From assembly GCA_003635195.1 (NCBI GenBank), contig PYIY01000012.1:60335-124334 (forward strand): 64,000 bases of DNA, read 5' to 3'. Under the pieces are notes generated by a model. The model had not been told where the DNA came from. It made no database searches and worked only from the letters and a program-made list of their open reading frames with translations. This DNA is from Candidatus Poribacteria bacterium (GTDB lineage: Bacteria; Poribacteria; WGA-4E; WGA-3G). Below, piece after piece: positions 1 through 8,705 of the stretch. Position 1 is the first letter of the stretch. The number at the start of each line of letters is the position of its first letter. The translations under genes and the position numbers were made by a program.

Positions 1-53
1 ATTAACGAAGCAACAAGGAACAGTGTCGCCATACAAACATAAATCAGTCTCAT
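1..53 (-). CDS. 5' end of a secreted or membrane protein, cut by window edge
   Basis: A minus-strand gene starts at the ATG read from 53 and runs off the left edge. The visible residues are MRLIYVCMATLFLVASL, which has the short basic start and hydrophobic core of a signal peptide. An AAGGAG Shine-Dalgarno lies 7 nt upstream (complement of about 61-66). Only 17 codons are visible, so no function can be assigned. The first plus-strand gene (329) is divergent from it. Confidence 0.6.
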   Translation of the reverse strand, partial: MRLIYVCMATLFLVASL

Positions 54-250
54 TTTGACACTCCTTTGTAGTTTGCTTTTCAAACTTCGTAGAAACCTTG
101 AAAAAAAACACTGTTTGTGTAATACTTTAGATTATACACCACTTTTCTCTAATTTATCAAAGCAAATTTTCGCGGATCTGGAAAGGGAGCATCCGGTTTT
201 TTTAAGGTTCTTTTCTTTTCACTTAAGATGCCCGAGACCAGTCGCGAATT

Positions 251-283
251 AACCAAAAACCTGCCTGAAACGTAGTGGAAGGG
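251..283 (+). promoter_or_regulatory. degenerate copy of the conserved-loop leader hairpin
   Basis: The segment AACCAAAAACCTGCC followed by GAAACGTAGTGGA closely resembles the hairpin at 46988-47012, but only a 3-bp stem (CCT/AGG) remains here. It lies about 45 bp upstream of the Dabb gene start. Confidence 0.35.
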
Positions 284-328
284 TTTTACTTGGGCGTTTC
301 TTTAGCTCAGGAGGTCATATTTAAAAAA

Positions 329-640
329 ATGGTTGAACATATTGTCCTACTTAAATTGAAATCGGAGGTTACCGACGCGCAACTGGAAATCTTGTCTGAT
401 GCGCTTTTGGGAATGGCTGACGAAATTCCCGGTATTGAGTCTATAACTGCTGGGACGAATAACAGTCCTGAGGGCAAGAGTCAGGGATACGCGTACGGTT
501 TTATCGTCCGTTTCACAGACGAAGCGGCACGCGATGCCTATCTCCCGCATCCATTCCACCGTCAAGTAGCTGGTGAACACATCCGTCCGCTTGTTGAGGA
601 TGTCCTCGTTTTCGATTACTCCGCACCTACCAACACCTAA
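329..640 (+). CDS. Dabb-domain (stress-responsive alpha/beta barrel) protein
   Basis: This 103-residue protein (MVEHIVLLKLK...) has the features of the Dabb family: a ferredoxin-like dimeric barrel beginning with VEHIVLLKLK, a central G-(I/V)-E-S-I-x-x-G strand (about residues 36-43) and a C-terminal HPxHxxxxxxHIRPLVEDVLVFDY segment. Family members are small cytosolic proteins, some binding or cyclising small ligands; the substrate here is unknown. A GTG at 275 in the same frame is possible, but ATG 329 is preferred because family homology starts there and it has the AAAAAAATG context seen before other genes in the window, with AGGAGG 14 nt upstream. A sulfatase-fold gene follows. Confidence 0.8.
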   Translation: MVEHIVLLKLKSEVTDAQLEILSDALLGMADEIPGIESITAGTNNSPEGKSQGYAYGFIVRFTDEAARDAYLPHPFHRQVAGEHIRPLVEDVLVFDYSAPTNT

Positions 641-730
641 AGCGTGTAGCTTGGAACATTGTCCTGCAAGCCTCTATAGGCTTGCATCAGGAAAGCGGAT
701 ATACGGAAAAGCACTAATTAACCAGAGTTT

Positions 731-761
731 ACCTAACCGAACCGCAAGGAAAATTAAAAAT
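731..761 (+). promoter_or_regulatory. conserved translation-leader motif
   Basis: ACCGAACCGCAAGG followed by an A/T-rich spacer ending TTAAAAAT directly precedes the ATG at 762. The AAGGA inside it can act as the Shine-Dalgarno. The same block precedes the genes at 6831 and 34097, and shorter versions precede 26969, 27915 and 51439 on the minus strand. Confidence 0.6.
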
Positions 762-2150
762 ATGAGTTGGAACATAGTTGTTGTTGTTTCAGATACATTA
801 CGAACCGCCTATCTCAGTCCTTATGGCAACGATTGGATTCAGACACCGAATTTGGCGCGCTTTGCCGAACAGAGTGTCAGATTTACGAACGCGCACCCAG
901 AATGCTTACCAACCATACCGACGCGCCGTACCCTACATACCGGTAGACGTGCCTATCCGTTTAGTACGTATACCCCCGTACCGTGGGACAATGTCTATAC
1001 CCCGGGTTGGCAGCCGATGTCTTCCGATGAACCCGCAATCGCTGAATCGCTCGTCCGAAACGGGTATCAAACCGGTTTTTTCGCGGATGTGCCGCACTAT
1101 TTTGTGCCTGGGATGAACTTCACGCGCGGGTTCCGACAATGGCAGTTTGTCCGAGGACAAGCCGAAGACCGGTACCGCGGTGGTGCACATGCCGACCCTG
1201 CTTTGATCTCTCGATATCGCGGGAATCCAGAGCGTATCCGTGCGCACATTGTGAACGTTCAACCGGAACGTCCGGAGGAGACATGGCCCACCGCACGACT
1301 GTTCCGTTCTGCAATCGAATTCGTTGAACACAACCATCAAAACACACCGTTTTATCTCTATGTGGACGGGTTCACACCGCACGAAACATGGGAAGCACCG
1401 ATCCACTATTATGACCTTTACGGTAGCCGAGAGGATCGGGAGCCCATCTGTCTCAATCTGCCCTACGGTTCACTCAAAGATGAGGAACTTGAGGCGCGAC
1501 TGCCAAGTGTTAAAGCCAACTACGCTGGATTGGTAACTCTCGTGGATACGTGGTTTGGAAGGTTGGTGGATACGATTGATCGACTTGGGCTGCGTGACAA
1601 CACACTCATCATTTTTCTCGCAGACCACGGCACCAACTTTGCAGAGAATCCAGACAAGGCGACCGGAAAACCTGCGAACTTTATGTATCCTGGCACAATG
1701 GACATCCCTATGATCGTGAGCCACCCGTCAGGGGTCAACGCCGGCACAACGTGTGATGAATTCGTCTATACGCTGGATGTGCCTGCTACTGTTATGGCAG
1801 CAAGTCAAGTTGAACCTGCTGGTGAGATTCAAGGGCAAAGTCTACTCCCACTTGTTGAAGGGAAAGACGGTTTCACGTCGCGTGAATACTTAACCTGTCG
1901 TTATGTTAACTCTGTCTGGTATAAAGACGCGAAGAGTTGGTATTTCTCCAGCGTCGATTTTAATGACGGTATCCGATTGTTTGACCTTGAAGCGGACCTC
2001 GACTGTCAGCACGACATCGCTGACAAAGGTGCAGAGCGGATCGCGCTTGCCCAAGAACGGATCTTAGCCGACGCAGGCGGACATCTGCCTCACTACAAGC
2101 GTCAGGGCAGAACAGACGCACTTGGCAGACCGCAGTTCGCAGAGGCGTAA
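762..2150 (+). CDS. sulfatase-fold (alkaline phosphatase superfamily) hydrolase with Thr at the nucleophile position
   Basis: This 462-residue protein has the sulfatase fold. It opens with a metal-binding strand (VVVVSDTLR, Asp11), carries an active-site-like segment ending TRRTLHTGRR (to residue 63) and a late metal site LADHG, with a downstream Lys before the IPMIVSHP strand. In true sulfatases the segment reads C/S-x-P-S-R-x4-T-G and the Cys/Ser becomes formylglycine. Here, aligning backwards from T60-G61, that position is Thr51 (T-I-P-T-R); the only Cys is three residues earlier (Cys48). It may therefore use Thr directly, as phosphodiesterases of the superfamily do. There is no signal peptide, so it is probably cytosolic. 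The start at 762 is set by the leader motif; the open frame continues upstream without homology. Confidence 0.8.
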   Translation: MSWNIVVVVSDTLRTAYLSPYGNDWIQTPNLARFAEQSVRFTNAHPECLPTIPTRRTLHTGRRAYPFSTYTPVPWDNVYTPGWQPMSSDEPAIAESLVRNGYQTGFFADVPHYFVPGMNFTRGFRQWQFVRGQAEDRYRGGAHADPALISRYRGNPERIRAHIVNVQPERPEETWPTARLFRSAIEFVEHNHQNTPFYLYVDGFTPHETWEAPIHYYDLYGSREDREPICLNLPYGSLKDEELEARLPSVKANYAGLVTLVDTWFGRLVDTIDRLGLRDNTLIIFLADHGTNFAENPDKATGKPANFMYPGTMDIPMIVSHPSGVNAGTTCDEFVYTLDVPATVMAASQVEPAGEIQGQSLLPLVEGKDGFTSREYLTCRYVNSVWYKDAKSWYFSSVDFNDGIRLFDLEADLDCQHDIADKGAERIALAQERILADAGGHLPHYKRQGRTDALGRPQFAEA

Positions 2151-2164
2151 TCTTTAGGAAAGGG

Positions 2165-2434
2165 ATGCACGTTATTAGCAAAAAGACACTGCGCGAATTC
2201 TGGGAACGATACTCTGACAGCCAAACGCCACTTAGACGTTGGTTTAAGCTTATTACCAAAAACTCGTTCGGGAATTTTACCGAATTACGCGCAGTATTTC
2301 TAAGCGTAGATTTTGTTGATAATTTTGCTGTGTTTAATATCGGTGGCAACAAGTATTGACTGATTATTGCTATCCATTTCAATCGTAATAAAGTTTATGT
2401 TTGCAGTGTGTTGACCCGCGACTATTTATCGAAC
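2165..2434 (+). pseudogene. higB: HigB-type mRNA interferase toxin, nonsense-interrupted
   Basis: The frame from ATG 2165 reads MHVISKKTLREFWERY and continues to FNIGGNKY, the signature of HigB toxins (RelE-like ribonucleases that cut mRNA on the ribosome). A TGA at 2357-2359 falls exactly where the family has Arg (GGNKYRL), so one CGA-to-TGA change explains it. Reading on in the same frame gives LIIAIHFNRNKVYV and then VLTRDYL, matching the family C-terminus, though an expected Arg is Cys (VYVC). The toxin is therefore probably dead. It normally sits directly upstream of higA; here the next gene is an unrelated secreted protein and the likely antitoxin remnant lies about 1.4 kb downstream. 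Confidence 0.75.
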
Positions 2435-2524
2435 CCGCGTTTCTTATATTCGGAGTGATTTCTGTGCTTTCTTCAGATATACACAGAGGTCCACCCCATT
2501 TGTAAAATAAGAGGAGATAACATA

Positions 2525-3685
2525 ATGAAAACGACACTATATTCGATAATAACGCTATTCGTTGTTTTAACACTTCCGTTTGCACAAAAAACCTCGGATG
2601 CTCTAACCAATGCGTGGAACGATTGGTTAGATAGACAAGCTGATTGGATAGTGGTGGATGCTTTAGAAGAGTGGCAAGAAAGGGATTTGATTGCAGAACT
2701 TGATGAGAGCATGCTGACATCCATCCGCTCGGGTATTCGCGCACAACTCAAGACACAAATTACTGAGACAAAAAAGAAGTACGCTTCACCTTACGACATG
2801 AATGGATATGGAATCGAAGCGACAATAGAAAACACAGGTCCTCGAAAACATTTTGGTCCCCAAACTGTTGACGCACTTATGGAATCGTTTCATGAGGAAT
2901 ATAGTACCGTGAGGCAGTATATCTATGGAGAGGTACATCTCAAAGAGTTAGATGCGAAGTACCCACCGGATGAATGGATTCAGATGCTGCTTGATAAAGA
3001 AGTCGCTATTGCGGATAGCGATTTTTATTCGCGATTCTTGTCAATGCGGGAAAGCGTGGTAAATCTTGAAAACAAGCCAGAAGAGTGGACATCTGGAAAA
3101 CATGGGATTTCACCAACAAACGACTTTCATACGTACAGAAACGCTTTTGTGAATCGGAAGGTTTGGGAATACCAACAAATGCGAGCAGCATTTCTAACCG
3201 ATCCGAACATAATAGGTGGGTTCTTTGGAGGACCTGAAACACAAACCTTTTTCCCATACAAATCAGGGCGCGTCTACGTTAAAAGAGACGGAGACAAGTT
3301 CGCGTTTTCGGGAGAGAAACTTTCTCCAAAACAACAGTTTGAGCTGCTCTCTAAAGGCATAATTCCAGAAGGACATGAAATCATCTATCTTGATGAAAAT
3401 TCAAATCTTCTTGATAAACCGCCAGTGCCTATTTCTCCCGAAGCACTCCTCAAAACTGGTATACCCGGACCACCGTGGGACGAAATTGCCCCGAACGGTC
3501 GCGCGTCAAAGGCACCGAGTGAAAAAACAACAACCGGTGAACATTTCCAAGTTCGCGTGGAGCATCCTGACCGGTTGATAACGCCAATTTCACGAATCTG
3601 GGAAACGCGCATCACCCGTAAAGTTAAAAACCAGGTCCAAGACCCGCGACCGGTGTTTGAGGTCCCACCGAGAGATGATAGATAG
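2525..3685 (+). CDS. secreted protein of unknown function
   Basis: This 386-residue protein begins with a clear signal peptide (MKTTLYSIITLFVVLTLPFAQ, cleavage about residue 20) and has a good Shine-Dalgarno (GAGGAG, 2512-2517). The mature part is rich in charged and aromatic residues, with an acidic Trp-rich start (NAWNDWLDRQADWIVVDALEEW), no cysteine pairs and no transmembrane helix. A proline-rich stretch (PPVPISPEALLKTGIPGPP) lies near residue 300, and the C-terminus is basic. I recognise no family. It is flanked by remnants of a HigBA module, so it may have been inserted there. An extracytoplasmic location is inferred only from the signal peptide. Confidence 0.75.
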   Translation: MKTTLYSIITLFVVLTLPFAQKTSDALTNAWNDWLDRQADWIVVDALEEWQERDLIAELDESMLTSIRSGIRAQLKTQITETKKKYASPYDMNGYGIEATIENTGPRKHFGPQTVDALMESFHEEYSTVRQYIYGEVHLKELDAKYPPDEWIQMLLDKEVAIADSDFYSRFLSMRESVVNLENKPEEWTSGKHGISPTNDFHTYRNAFVNRKVWEYQQMRAAFLTDPNIIGGFFGGPETQTFFPYKSGRVYVKRDGDKFAFSGEKLSPKQQFELLSKGIIPEGHEIIYLDENSNLLDKPPVPISPEALLKTGIPGPPWDEIAPNGRASKAPSEKTTTGEHFQVRVEHPDRLITPISRIWETRITRKVKNQVQDPRPVFEVPPRDDR

Positions 3686-3853
3686 TGCAACTGTGTCTGA
3701 TAGTGTGGTGCCGTTACACACCTTATCAGATGCAAAGGCGCGCCAATGACATGTGCAAGTGTCAAATCAACACCCGTCGCGTCCAATCCAGTCAACGTCT
3801 CTGTTGGTTGATCGGTCGGGGTTTCCATGACATGAAGAATATGACAGAGGAGG

Positions 3854-4112
3854 ATGGAGAACGTGAGCGTTATTGCAAAAGATATTCAGACCCATTGGCG
3901 TGTTGTTCAACCGATATTTTTAATTCGTGATGAAGTAGAATATGACAAAGCCATTGCCACCTTACTTAAACGCACTGATTGATGAAGTGGGGACCGATAA
4001 ACAACACCCTCTCTATGAACTTCTTGATGCGCTTGGTATAATCATACATGCTTACGAGGAAAGGCACCATCCAATCCCCGAGTGTGATGAAGTTGAGGAG
4101 TTTAAATTATGA
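3854..4112 (+). pseudogene. HigA-like antitoxin remnant, frameshifted and lacking its HTH
   Basis: From ATG 3854 the frame reads MENVSVIAKDIQTHWRVV and reaches EYDKAIATLLKRTD before stopping. One frame over, the next bases read LIDEVGTDKQHPLYELLDAL then IIIHAYEERHHPIP. Together these give the usual HigA N-terminal domain (EYDxAxxxLxxLIDEVGxxxxHPLxxLLDxLGxxIxxYEExHxPIP). A single-base indel near 3960-3975 separates the halves. The DNA-binding helix-turn-helix that should follow is missing: the frame stops at 4110-4112, and this TGA overlaps the ATG of the next gene. It is probably the partner of the higB remnant at 2165. Confidence 0.65.
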
Positions 4113-5347
4113 CACGTCCACACTCCAGTAAATTTCGTGTTCCGATTCTCGTGAGTATTGTTGCGCTGACACTCCTATCTTCTTGGAACGGCATTGCACA
4201 GAACGGTAAATCAAGCCTTTCCGGTCGTGTTGTAGATACCGATGGAAACCCCGTTAGTAGGCTCGGTCTTGCCGTTAAACCGGTCGAAATTAACATGGGA
4301 CAGGAGAAAGGAGCACTCGCGCCTCTCGCATCTTGGGCGCGAGCGGTAACGGATGCGGATGGACGTTTCTCTATCTCTAACATTGATCCGATTTCATCAA
4401 GGTTGGTGATGTTTCCAGAACACGGTTCGCGTTTTGAGATTGTATCCGTTCAAATCGGGGACTTGACCTTCCGTTATTATGAGGTAGATGGTACCGGTTT
4501 TCCAACTTGGTTGGGTCAACTAACTTTTGCGATTAAACCCGGCACGTCCCTTGAAGATGTGTTGGTCAAAGTAAAACCACCTCGGATGCGCATTCGGGGA
4601 CGAATTCTCTTAAAAGACAGAACACCGCTTGTCAATGCCGAGATCGATCTCACCATCCGACGACGGCGGCGGAATTATGAAGGTATCTTTCCTTTCCGCC
4701 GCATCAGGGGGGCAAGTGGTGGACGTACAAGATACTTTCTCAGTACCGATGCCCAAGGTTACTTTGTAACATATCAGCTAAGGGGAGGTGCAGAGTACTC
4801 AGTGGTAGTGAAATATGAAGGCGCATCCGCGGAATCAAGATGGGTTCACCTTGAGAAGGGAGAACGATACGATAAATTCGTCTTGAGGCTCAACGACTTG
4901 GATGAACACCGTGAGAACCGAAGCCAAAGAGAGAAAGCGCGGCAGGCAGTATGGACGGTAAATCCTGAAAATTATCACGCTTACAAGAGAATCCGGTGTG
5001 AGAGTTGGGAGGACGCGAAAGCCAAAGCAGAAATTGAGGGTGCTTATCTCGTTGCCATTAACGACGAAGCGGAACAGAAATGGCTGGAGGCAATTTATCC
5101 AGAAAAAGCGTTCTCTTGGATTGGGCTGTGTGTGCCAGAAAAAGATGCAGCATGGCAGTGGGACAACGGTGAACCACTCACTTACGCCAATTGGGGCACC
5201 ACGGGCAGACCTGATAACACAACCGGCGGTGTAGGAGAAATTCCCATCGTCCTCATTTTTGCCTCGAAAAAATGGATGGCAATTGACTCCAAAAGTCCGT
5301 TACTACCCGCGGTTAAACACGCAATTCTCGAAAAGGAACGTTACTAA
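4109..5347 (+). CDS. secreted protein: carboxypeptidase-regulatory-like domain(s) plus C-type-lectin-like domain
   Basis: This 412-residue protein has a signal peptide (to about residue 31, WNGIAQ). A first transthyretin/CarboxypepD_reg-like domain follows (SLSGRVVDTDGNPVSRLGLAV), with DADGRFSISNI marking the domain end. A second, looser domain spans about residues 150-250 (RIRGRILLKDRTPLVNAEI). The C-terminus (about 290-412) is a C-type-lectin-like fold: YKRI...SWEDAKAKAE, the GAYLVAINDEAEQKWLE helix, then SWIGL and WQWDNGEPLTYANW. The classical Ca-binding EPN/QPD and WND motifs are not clear. The start overlaps the stop of the antitoxin remnant (ATGA). It is paralogous to the next gene, and the pair probably arose by tandem duplication. 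A role in binding surface carbohydrate or protein is an inference from the fold. Confidence 0.8.
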   Translation: MTRPHSSKFRVPILVSIVALTLLSSWNGIAQNGKSSLSGRVVDTDGNPVSRLGLAVKPVEINMGQEKGALAPLASWARAVTDADGRFSISNIDPISSRLVMFPEHGSRFEIVSVQIGDLTFRYYEVDGTGFPTWLGQLTFAIKPGTSLEDVLVKVKPPRMRIRGRILLKDRTPLVNAEIDLTIRRRRRNYEGIFPFRRIRGASGGRTRYFLSTDAQGYFVTYQLRGGAEYSVVVKYEGASAESRWVHLEKGERYDKFVLRLNDLDEHRENRSQREKARQAVWTVNPENYHAYKRIRCESWEDAKAKAEIEGAYLVAINDEAEQKWLEAIYPEKAFSWIGLCVPEKDAAWQWDNGEPLTYANWGTTGRPDNTTGGVGEIPIVLIFASKKWMAIDSKSPLLPAVKHAILEKERY

Positions 5348-5399
5348 TCACGCCAGCAGCAGAACAGTCAGTTCTATATGCTATAAGGGGATGTTCGCT

Positions 5400-6656
5400 A
5401 TGATGGGTTTTCATTTCGGGCAACAAGCCTTTACCTCGTTAACAGTGCTTATTGTGTTGAGTATCATGTTTGTATCCGATATCACTGCTGAGGAAGAATA
5501 CGCAACGCTATCCGGACGTGTGATCACTGCAGAAGGCGAGCCAGTTGCTGGTGCATCTATAATGCTCCAAATATCAACAGCGCCAACTGATTCAGAAGGG
5601 CGGTTTACTTTCACCAAGATCACCGCAAGCCAAACCCGATTCAGCATACTCCGTAATCCGATGTCGAAAAGTGGTCCGTCACAGCCAAGCAACACTAAAG
5701 TCCGAGCGATTAAGTTCGGGAAAGTGACATTCTACCCGCTTGTCTTGCATGATTCGTCCAGGAGTGCTACTTTTGCGATTGAACCGGGGGCGGACATCAC
5801 GGATGTGGAAGTTATCATGGAACGTCAACTGATTGTGATTGTTCGAGGCAAGATCATTTTCAAAAACGGTGAACCACTTGCTGATACATCCCTTAAAATT
5901 AAGATTGATCAACTGGATTTGGACGGGACAGACGGTTATGGCTTCAACCGTTCCTTTCAGACGGATGCCGATGGAAACTTTGTATATGCGACATACACAC
6001 CCGGAATCTATGTGTTGTCCATTGACCATCATGGGCTTTCCGCAGCGTCAGAACCTTTTATCATTGAAGAGAGTGAACCGCATGAAACGGTGGTTTTGAC
6101 ACTTAACGGCAATTCTACCGACCTTTCTGTGTCACCACCTGAGCAACCCAAAAAACAGCGTCTATATCACCCGTCATATATCTCAGACACTCCAGGTGTG
6201 TGGATGATAAATCCCACAAATGGACACGCTTACAAATGGATTGAATGCGAGGACCGAGAGGATGCCCAAATCCAAGCCGCTGCTGAAGAGGCACATCTGG
6301 TTACGATTACGACTGAGGCAGAACAGATATGGCTTGAAGCCGTTTTTAGAACCGGTCCGTATTGGATTGGACTGACCGATATTGTCAAAGAGGGGGAGTG
6401 GCAGTGGGAAACTGGAGAACCTGTTATATACGCTAATTGGAAAGAAAATGATGAGGATCATCGGTTTTTGCATGAACCGTCCGCTTTTCAGAAGTTCTTA
6501 GGCTTTAAAAACGAGGATCGGTTCCGAGAAGAGGATGATATGAAAGACTACGTTATCATGTCTGACTTCGCTTGGGGCGGAGTGAGAGGGAAATGGAAAA
6601 CGGTCCATCATACGGAAGAAGCGCGCATGGCAATCCTTGAGAAGGACGGTATGTGA
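5400..6656 (+). CDS. secreted carboxypeptidase-regulatory-like/C-type-lectin-like protein (paralogue of previous gene)
   Basis: The protein is about 418 residues: an N-terminal hydrophobic signal (LTVLIVLSIMFVSDITAEE), a CarboxypepD_reg-like domain (YATLSGRVITAEGEPVAGAS, ending DSEGRFTFTKI), a second such unit (VRGKIIFKNGEPLADTSLKI), and a C-terminal C-type-lectin-like domain (VWMINPTNGHAYKWIECE, AHLVTITTEAEQIWLEAV, YWIGLTD, WQWETGEPVIYANW). Domain order and motifs match the upstream gene, and both end in a xAILEKxx strand. Starts at 5391, 5400 and 5403 are in frame; AAGGGG at 5385-5390 gives normal spacing only for 5400/5403. The C-terminal domain carries an extra acidic insert (about FLHEPSAFQKFLGF) not found in the paralogue. 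Confidence 0.78.
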   Translation: MMGFHFGQQAFTSLTVLIVLSIMFVSDITAEEEYATLSGRVITAEGEPVAGASIMLQISTAPTDSEGRFTFTKITASQTRFSILRNPMSKSGPSQPSNTKVRAIKFGKVTFYPLVLHDSSRSATFAIEPGADITDVEVIMERQLIVIVRGKIIFKNGEPLADTSLKIKIDQLDLDGTDGYGFNRSFQTDADGNFVYATYTPGIYVLSIDHHGLSAASEPFIIEESEPHETVVLTLNGNSTDLSVSPPEQPKKQRLYHPSYISDTPGVWMINPTNGHAYKWIECEDREDAQIQAAAEEAHLVTITTEAEQIWLEAVFRTGPYWIGLTDIVKEGEWQWETGEPVIYANWKENDEDHRFLHEPSAFQKFLGFKNEDRFREEDDMKDYVIMSDFAWGGVRGKWKTVHHTEEARMAILEKDGM

Positions 6657-6799
6657 TCCAAGATACACGGTTTATCTTTGCCCGACATCACACCAGAGGA
6701 TCAGTAATGTATTTATATTTCTCGCTGGCGCGGTTTTACTAAACGCGTCTACGGGACTAAAAGCGATACAACGAAAAGGAACCTGAAGGACCCCGACCC

Positions 6800-6830
6800 A
6801 CCTGACCGAACCGCAAGGTAAATTAAAAAA
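6800..6830 (+). promoter_or_regulatory. conserved translation-leader motif
   Basis: CTGACCGAACCGCAAGG followed by TAAATTAAAAAA ends directly at the ATG at 6831. It is nearly identical to the block before 762 and gives the only Shine-Dalgarno (AAGG) for this gene. Confidence 0.6.
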
Positions 6831-8699
6831 ATGGAAACTCACTTTTCCCAACTCAGTGAACATCTATATATCCACCATGGACATGTGAATACTGGTATTC
6901 TCCGTGATGGAGATCACGCGTTACTCATTGATCCAAGTGGACCTACTTTCAATACGACACTCGCAGAACTCGGTATCACAAACGCTGAGATGCTTCTCTT
7001 TACGCACCACCATCGCGATAACACACTCGGTTTCCCGATAGCTGATAACGTCCGTGTTGGGGTGCCAGCAAAAGAGACATCGTGGTTTGCCGAGGTCGAA
7101 ACTTTTTGGAACGATCCACAGTACCGATGGCACCTCTACAACTACCATCCGCATAATCTGATGCTTGCTGATGCTATCCGAGTGACAGATACGTATACCG
7201 ACGGTACACAGATTGCGTGGGGTTCAGCATTGTTGACAGTCCTTGAAACCCCCGGGCATACCGATGGCAGTGTTACTTACCTCATTGATGTTGACAATAA
7301 ACGCTTCGCCTTTACCGGTGACCTCATCTATGATGAAGGTCAGTTATGGGAACTCTATAGTCTACAGAAGGGCCAGCAGACCAGTGACTATCACGGGTTC
7401 CTCGGTGCGCGAGATGAACTCAAGGAGAGCCTTGAAAAGGTGCGTCAGGCATCGCCAACTGCGCTTATTCCCACGCACGGCGTTATCATGGACAACCCAG
7501 ACAGGGCAATTGACGCGCTTGTGGAACGGTTGGCGTACTGCTACGATAAATATGTGTCAATCTCTGCGCTCCGGCACTACTTTCCGCAGCTTTTTACCGA
7601 GTTTGAAGGACATCCCGGGCACATGCCGATCCGAGAGGGCAAGCCGCCACCCGAATGCTTACGCCATTTCGGCACAACATGGATTATCATTTCCGAGAAC
7701 GATGAAGCGTTCGTCATGGATTGCGGTTCACCGAATGTGATTAAACAGATTCAGCAGTTACAGGCGGATGGCGAAATTTCGGAGGTTACACAGTTTTGGG
7801 TAACGCACTACCACGATGACCACGTTAACGCTATCCCCGAATTTCAAGAGACTTTCCCGTGCGAAACGATAACGGATGCGATTGTCGCAGAGGTTATCAC
7901 GAATCCGATCGGCTTTCGACTCCCATGTATTTCACCGGCGGTTACCCGAGTAGATCGCGCCACACGTGATGGCGATTCTTGGCAGTGGAATGAGTTTACA
8001 ATGACTGCTTACCATTTTCCGGGTCAAACCTATTATCATGGAGGTCTACTCGTTGAAGGACGCGGCACTCGGATGTTCTTTGGGGGTGACTCCTTCACGA
8101 TGGCAGGGATTGACGACTACTGTTCTGGTAATCGGAATCTGCTCGGTGCGGATGTCGGCTACGAAAAATGCCTGCGTCTGATTCAGGAACTCAAGCCGAC
8201 TCATATTTTTAACTGCCATGTCGATCCAGCGTTTGATTTTACCGATGCTGAGATTGCGTGGATGCTTGATACACTCGCTGAGCGTGAAAAATGCTATACC
8301 GCGCTTTTTCCTTGGGACCACGCCAACTATGGAATGGATGAACACTGGGTACGCTGCTATCCTTATGAACAAGAAGTTGCACCCGGCGGAACAGCACAGT
8401 TACGCGTAGAGATAACCAACCACTCGGACGAGCCGCGTATAGCAACTGCGCAACCCATTCTTCCTGCATCATGGGGTATGGAAATTGCTCCCGCAGAGAC
8501 AACGATTCTACCGAGGGCAGCCGGAGGCTTCGGTTTTTCTATTCCGATTCCAGTAGGGGTTGGGTTACCAGAAGAAACACCCAAGCAAAAACACCCCTAC
8601 ACAGCATTGGGCCGAGTTGTTATACCCGTAGATATCACCTATAATGCACTTCCGCTTGGTCAATTTCGAGAAGCGATCTTCGTTCTCACTGGAGGTTAA
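6831..8699 (+). CDS. tandem double metallo-beta-lactamase-fold hydrolase
   Basis: This 622-residue protein contains two metallo-beta-lactamase domains. Domain 1: THHHRDN (His59, His61, Asp63; the last ligand His is Asn64), PGHTDGS (His143), FTGD (Asp164) and PTHG (His216). Domain 2 starts near residue 280: VTHYHDDH (His326, His328, Asp330, His331, complete), then PGQTYYHGG with Gln where His is usual, FGGD, and a terminal NCHVD. A C-terminal beta-sandwich-like tail (about 520-622, PGGTAQLRVEITNHSDEPR) resembles NEW3-type domains. Each lobe thus has one ligand substitution at a different place. There is no signal peptide. It is followed at 7 nt by a VOC-family gene, which has its Shine-Dalgarno inside this gene's end, so the two are probably co-translated. 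Confidence 0.85.
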   Translation: METHFSQLSEHLYIHHGHVNTGILRDGDHALLIDPSGPTFNTTLAELGITNAEMLLFTHHHRDNTLGFPIADNVRVGVPAKETSWFAEVETFWNDPQYRWHLYNYHPHNLMLADAIRVTDTYTDGTQIAWGSALLTVLETPGHTDGSVTYLIDVDNKRFAFTGDLIYDEGQLWELYSLQKGQQTSDYHGFLGARDELKESLEKVRQASPTALIPTHGVIMDNPDRAIDALVERLAYCYDKYVSISALRHYFPQLFTEFEGHPGHMPIREGKPPPECLRHFGTTWIIISENDEAFVMDCGSPNVIKQIQQLQADGEISEVTQFWVTHYHDDHVNAIPEFQETFPCETITDAIVAEVITNPIGFRLPCISPAVTRVDRATRDGDSWQWNEFTMTAYHFPGQTYYHGGLLVEGRGTRMFFGGDSFTMAGIDDYCSGNRNLLGADVGYEKCLRLIQELKPTHIFNCHVDPAFDFTDAEIAWMLDTLAEREKCYTALFPWDHANYGMDEHWVRCYPYEQEVAPGGTAQLRVEITNHSDEPRIATAQPILPASWGMEIAPAETTILPRAAGGFGFSIPIPVGVGLPEETPKQKHPYTALGRVVIPVDITYNALPLGQFREAIFVLTGG

Positions 8700-8705
8700 A
8701 AACCT

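Noticed and set aside
3385..3828. Minus-strand 147-codon frame overlapping the secreted protein gene
   Set aside because: It lies mostly antisense to a gene with signal peptide and ribosome site, and has no recognisable motif or Shine-Dalgarno.
3685..3930. 81-codon frame after the secreted protein
   Set aside because: Cys-rich random-looking translation with no Shine-Dalgarno; it overlaps the antitoxin remnant in another frame.
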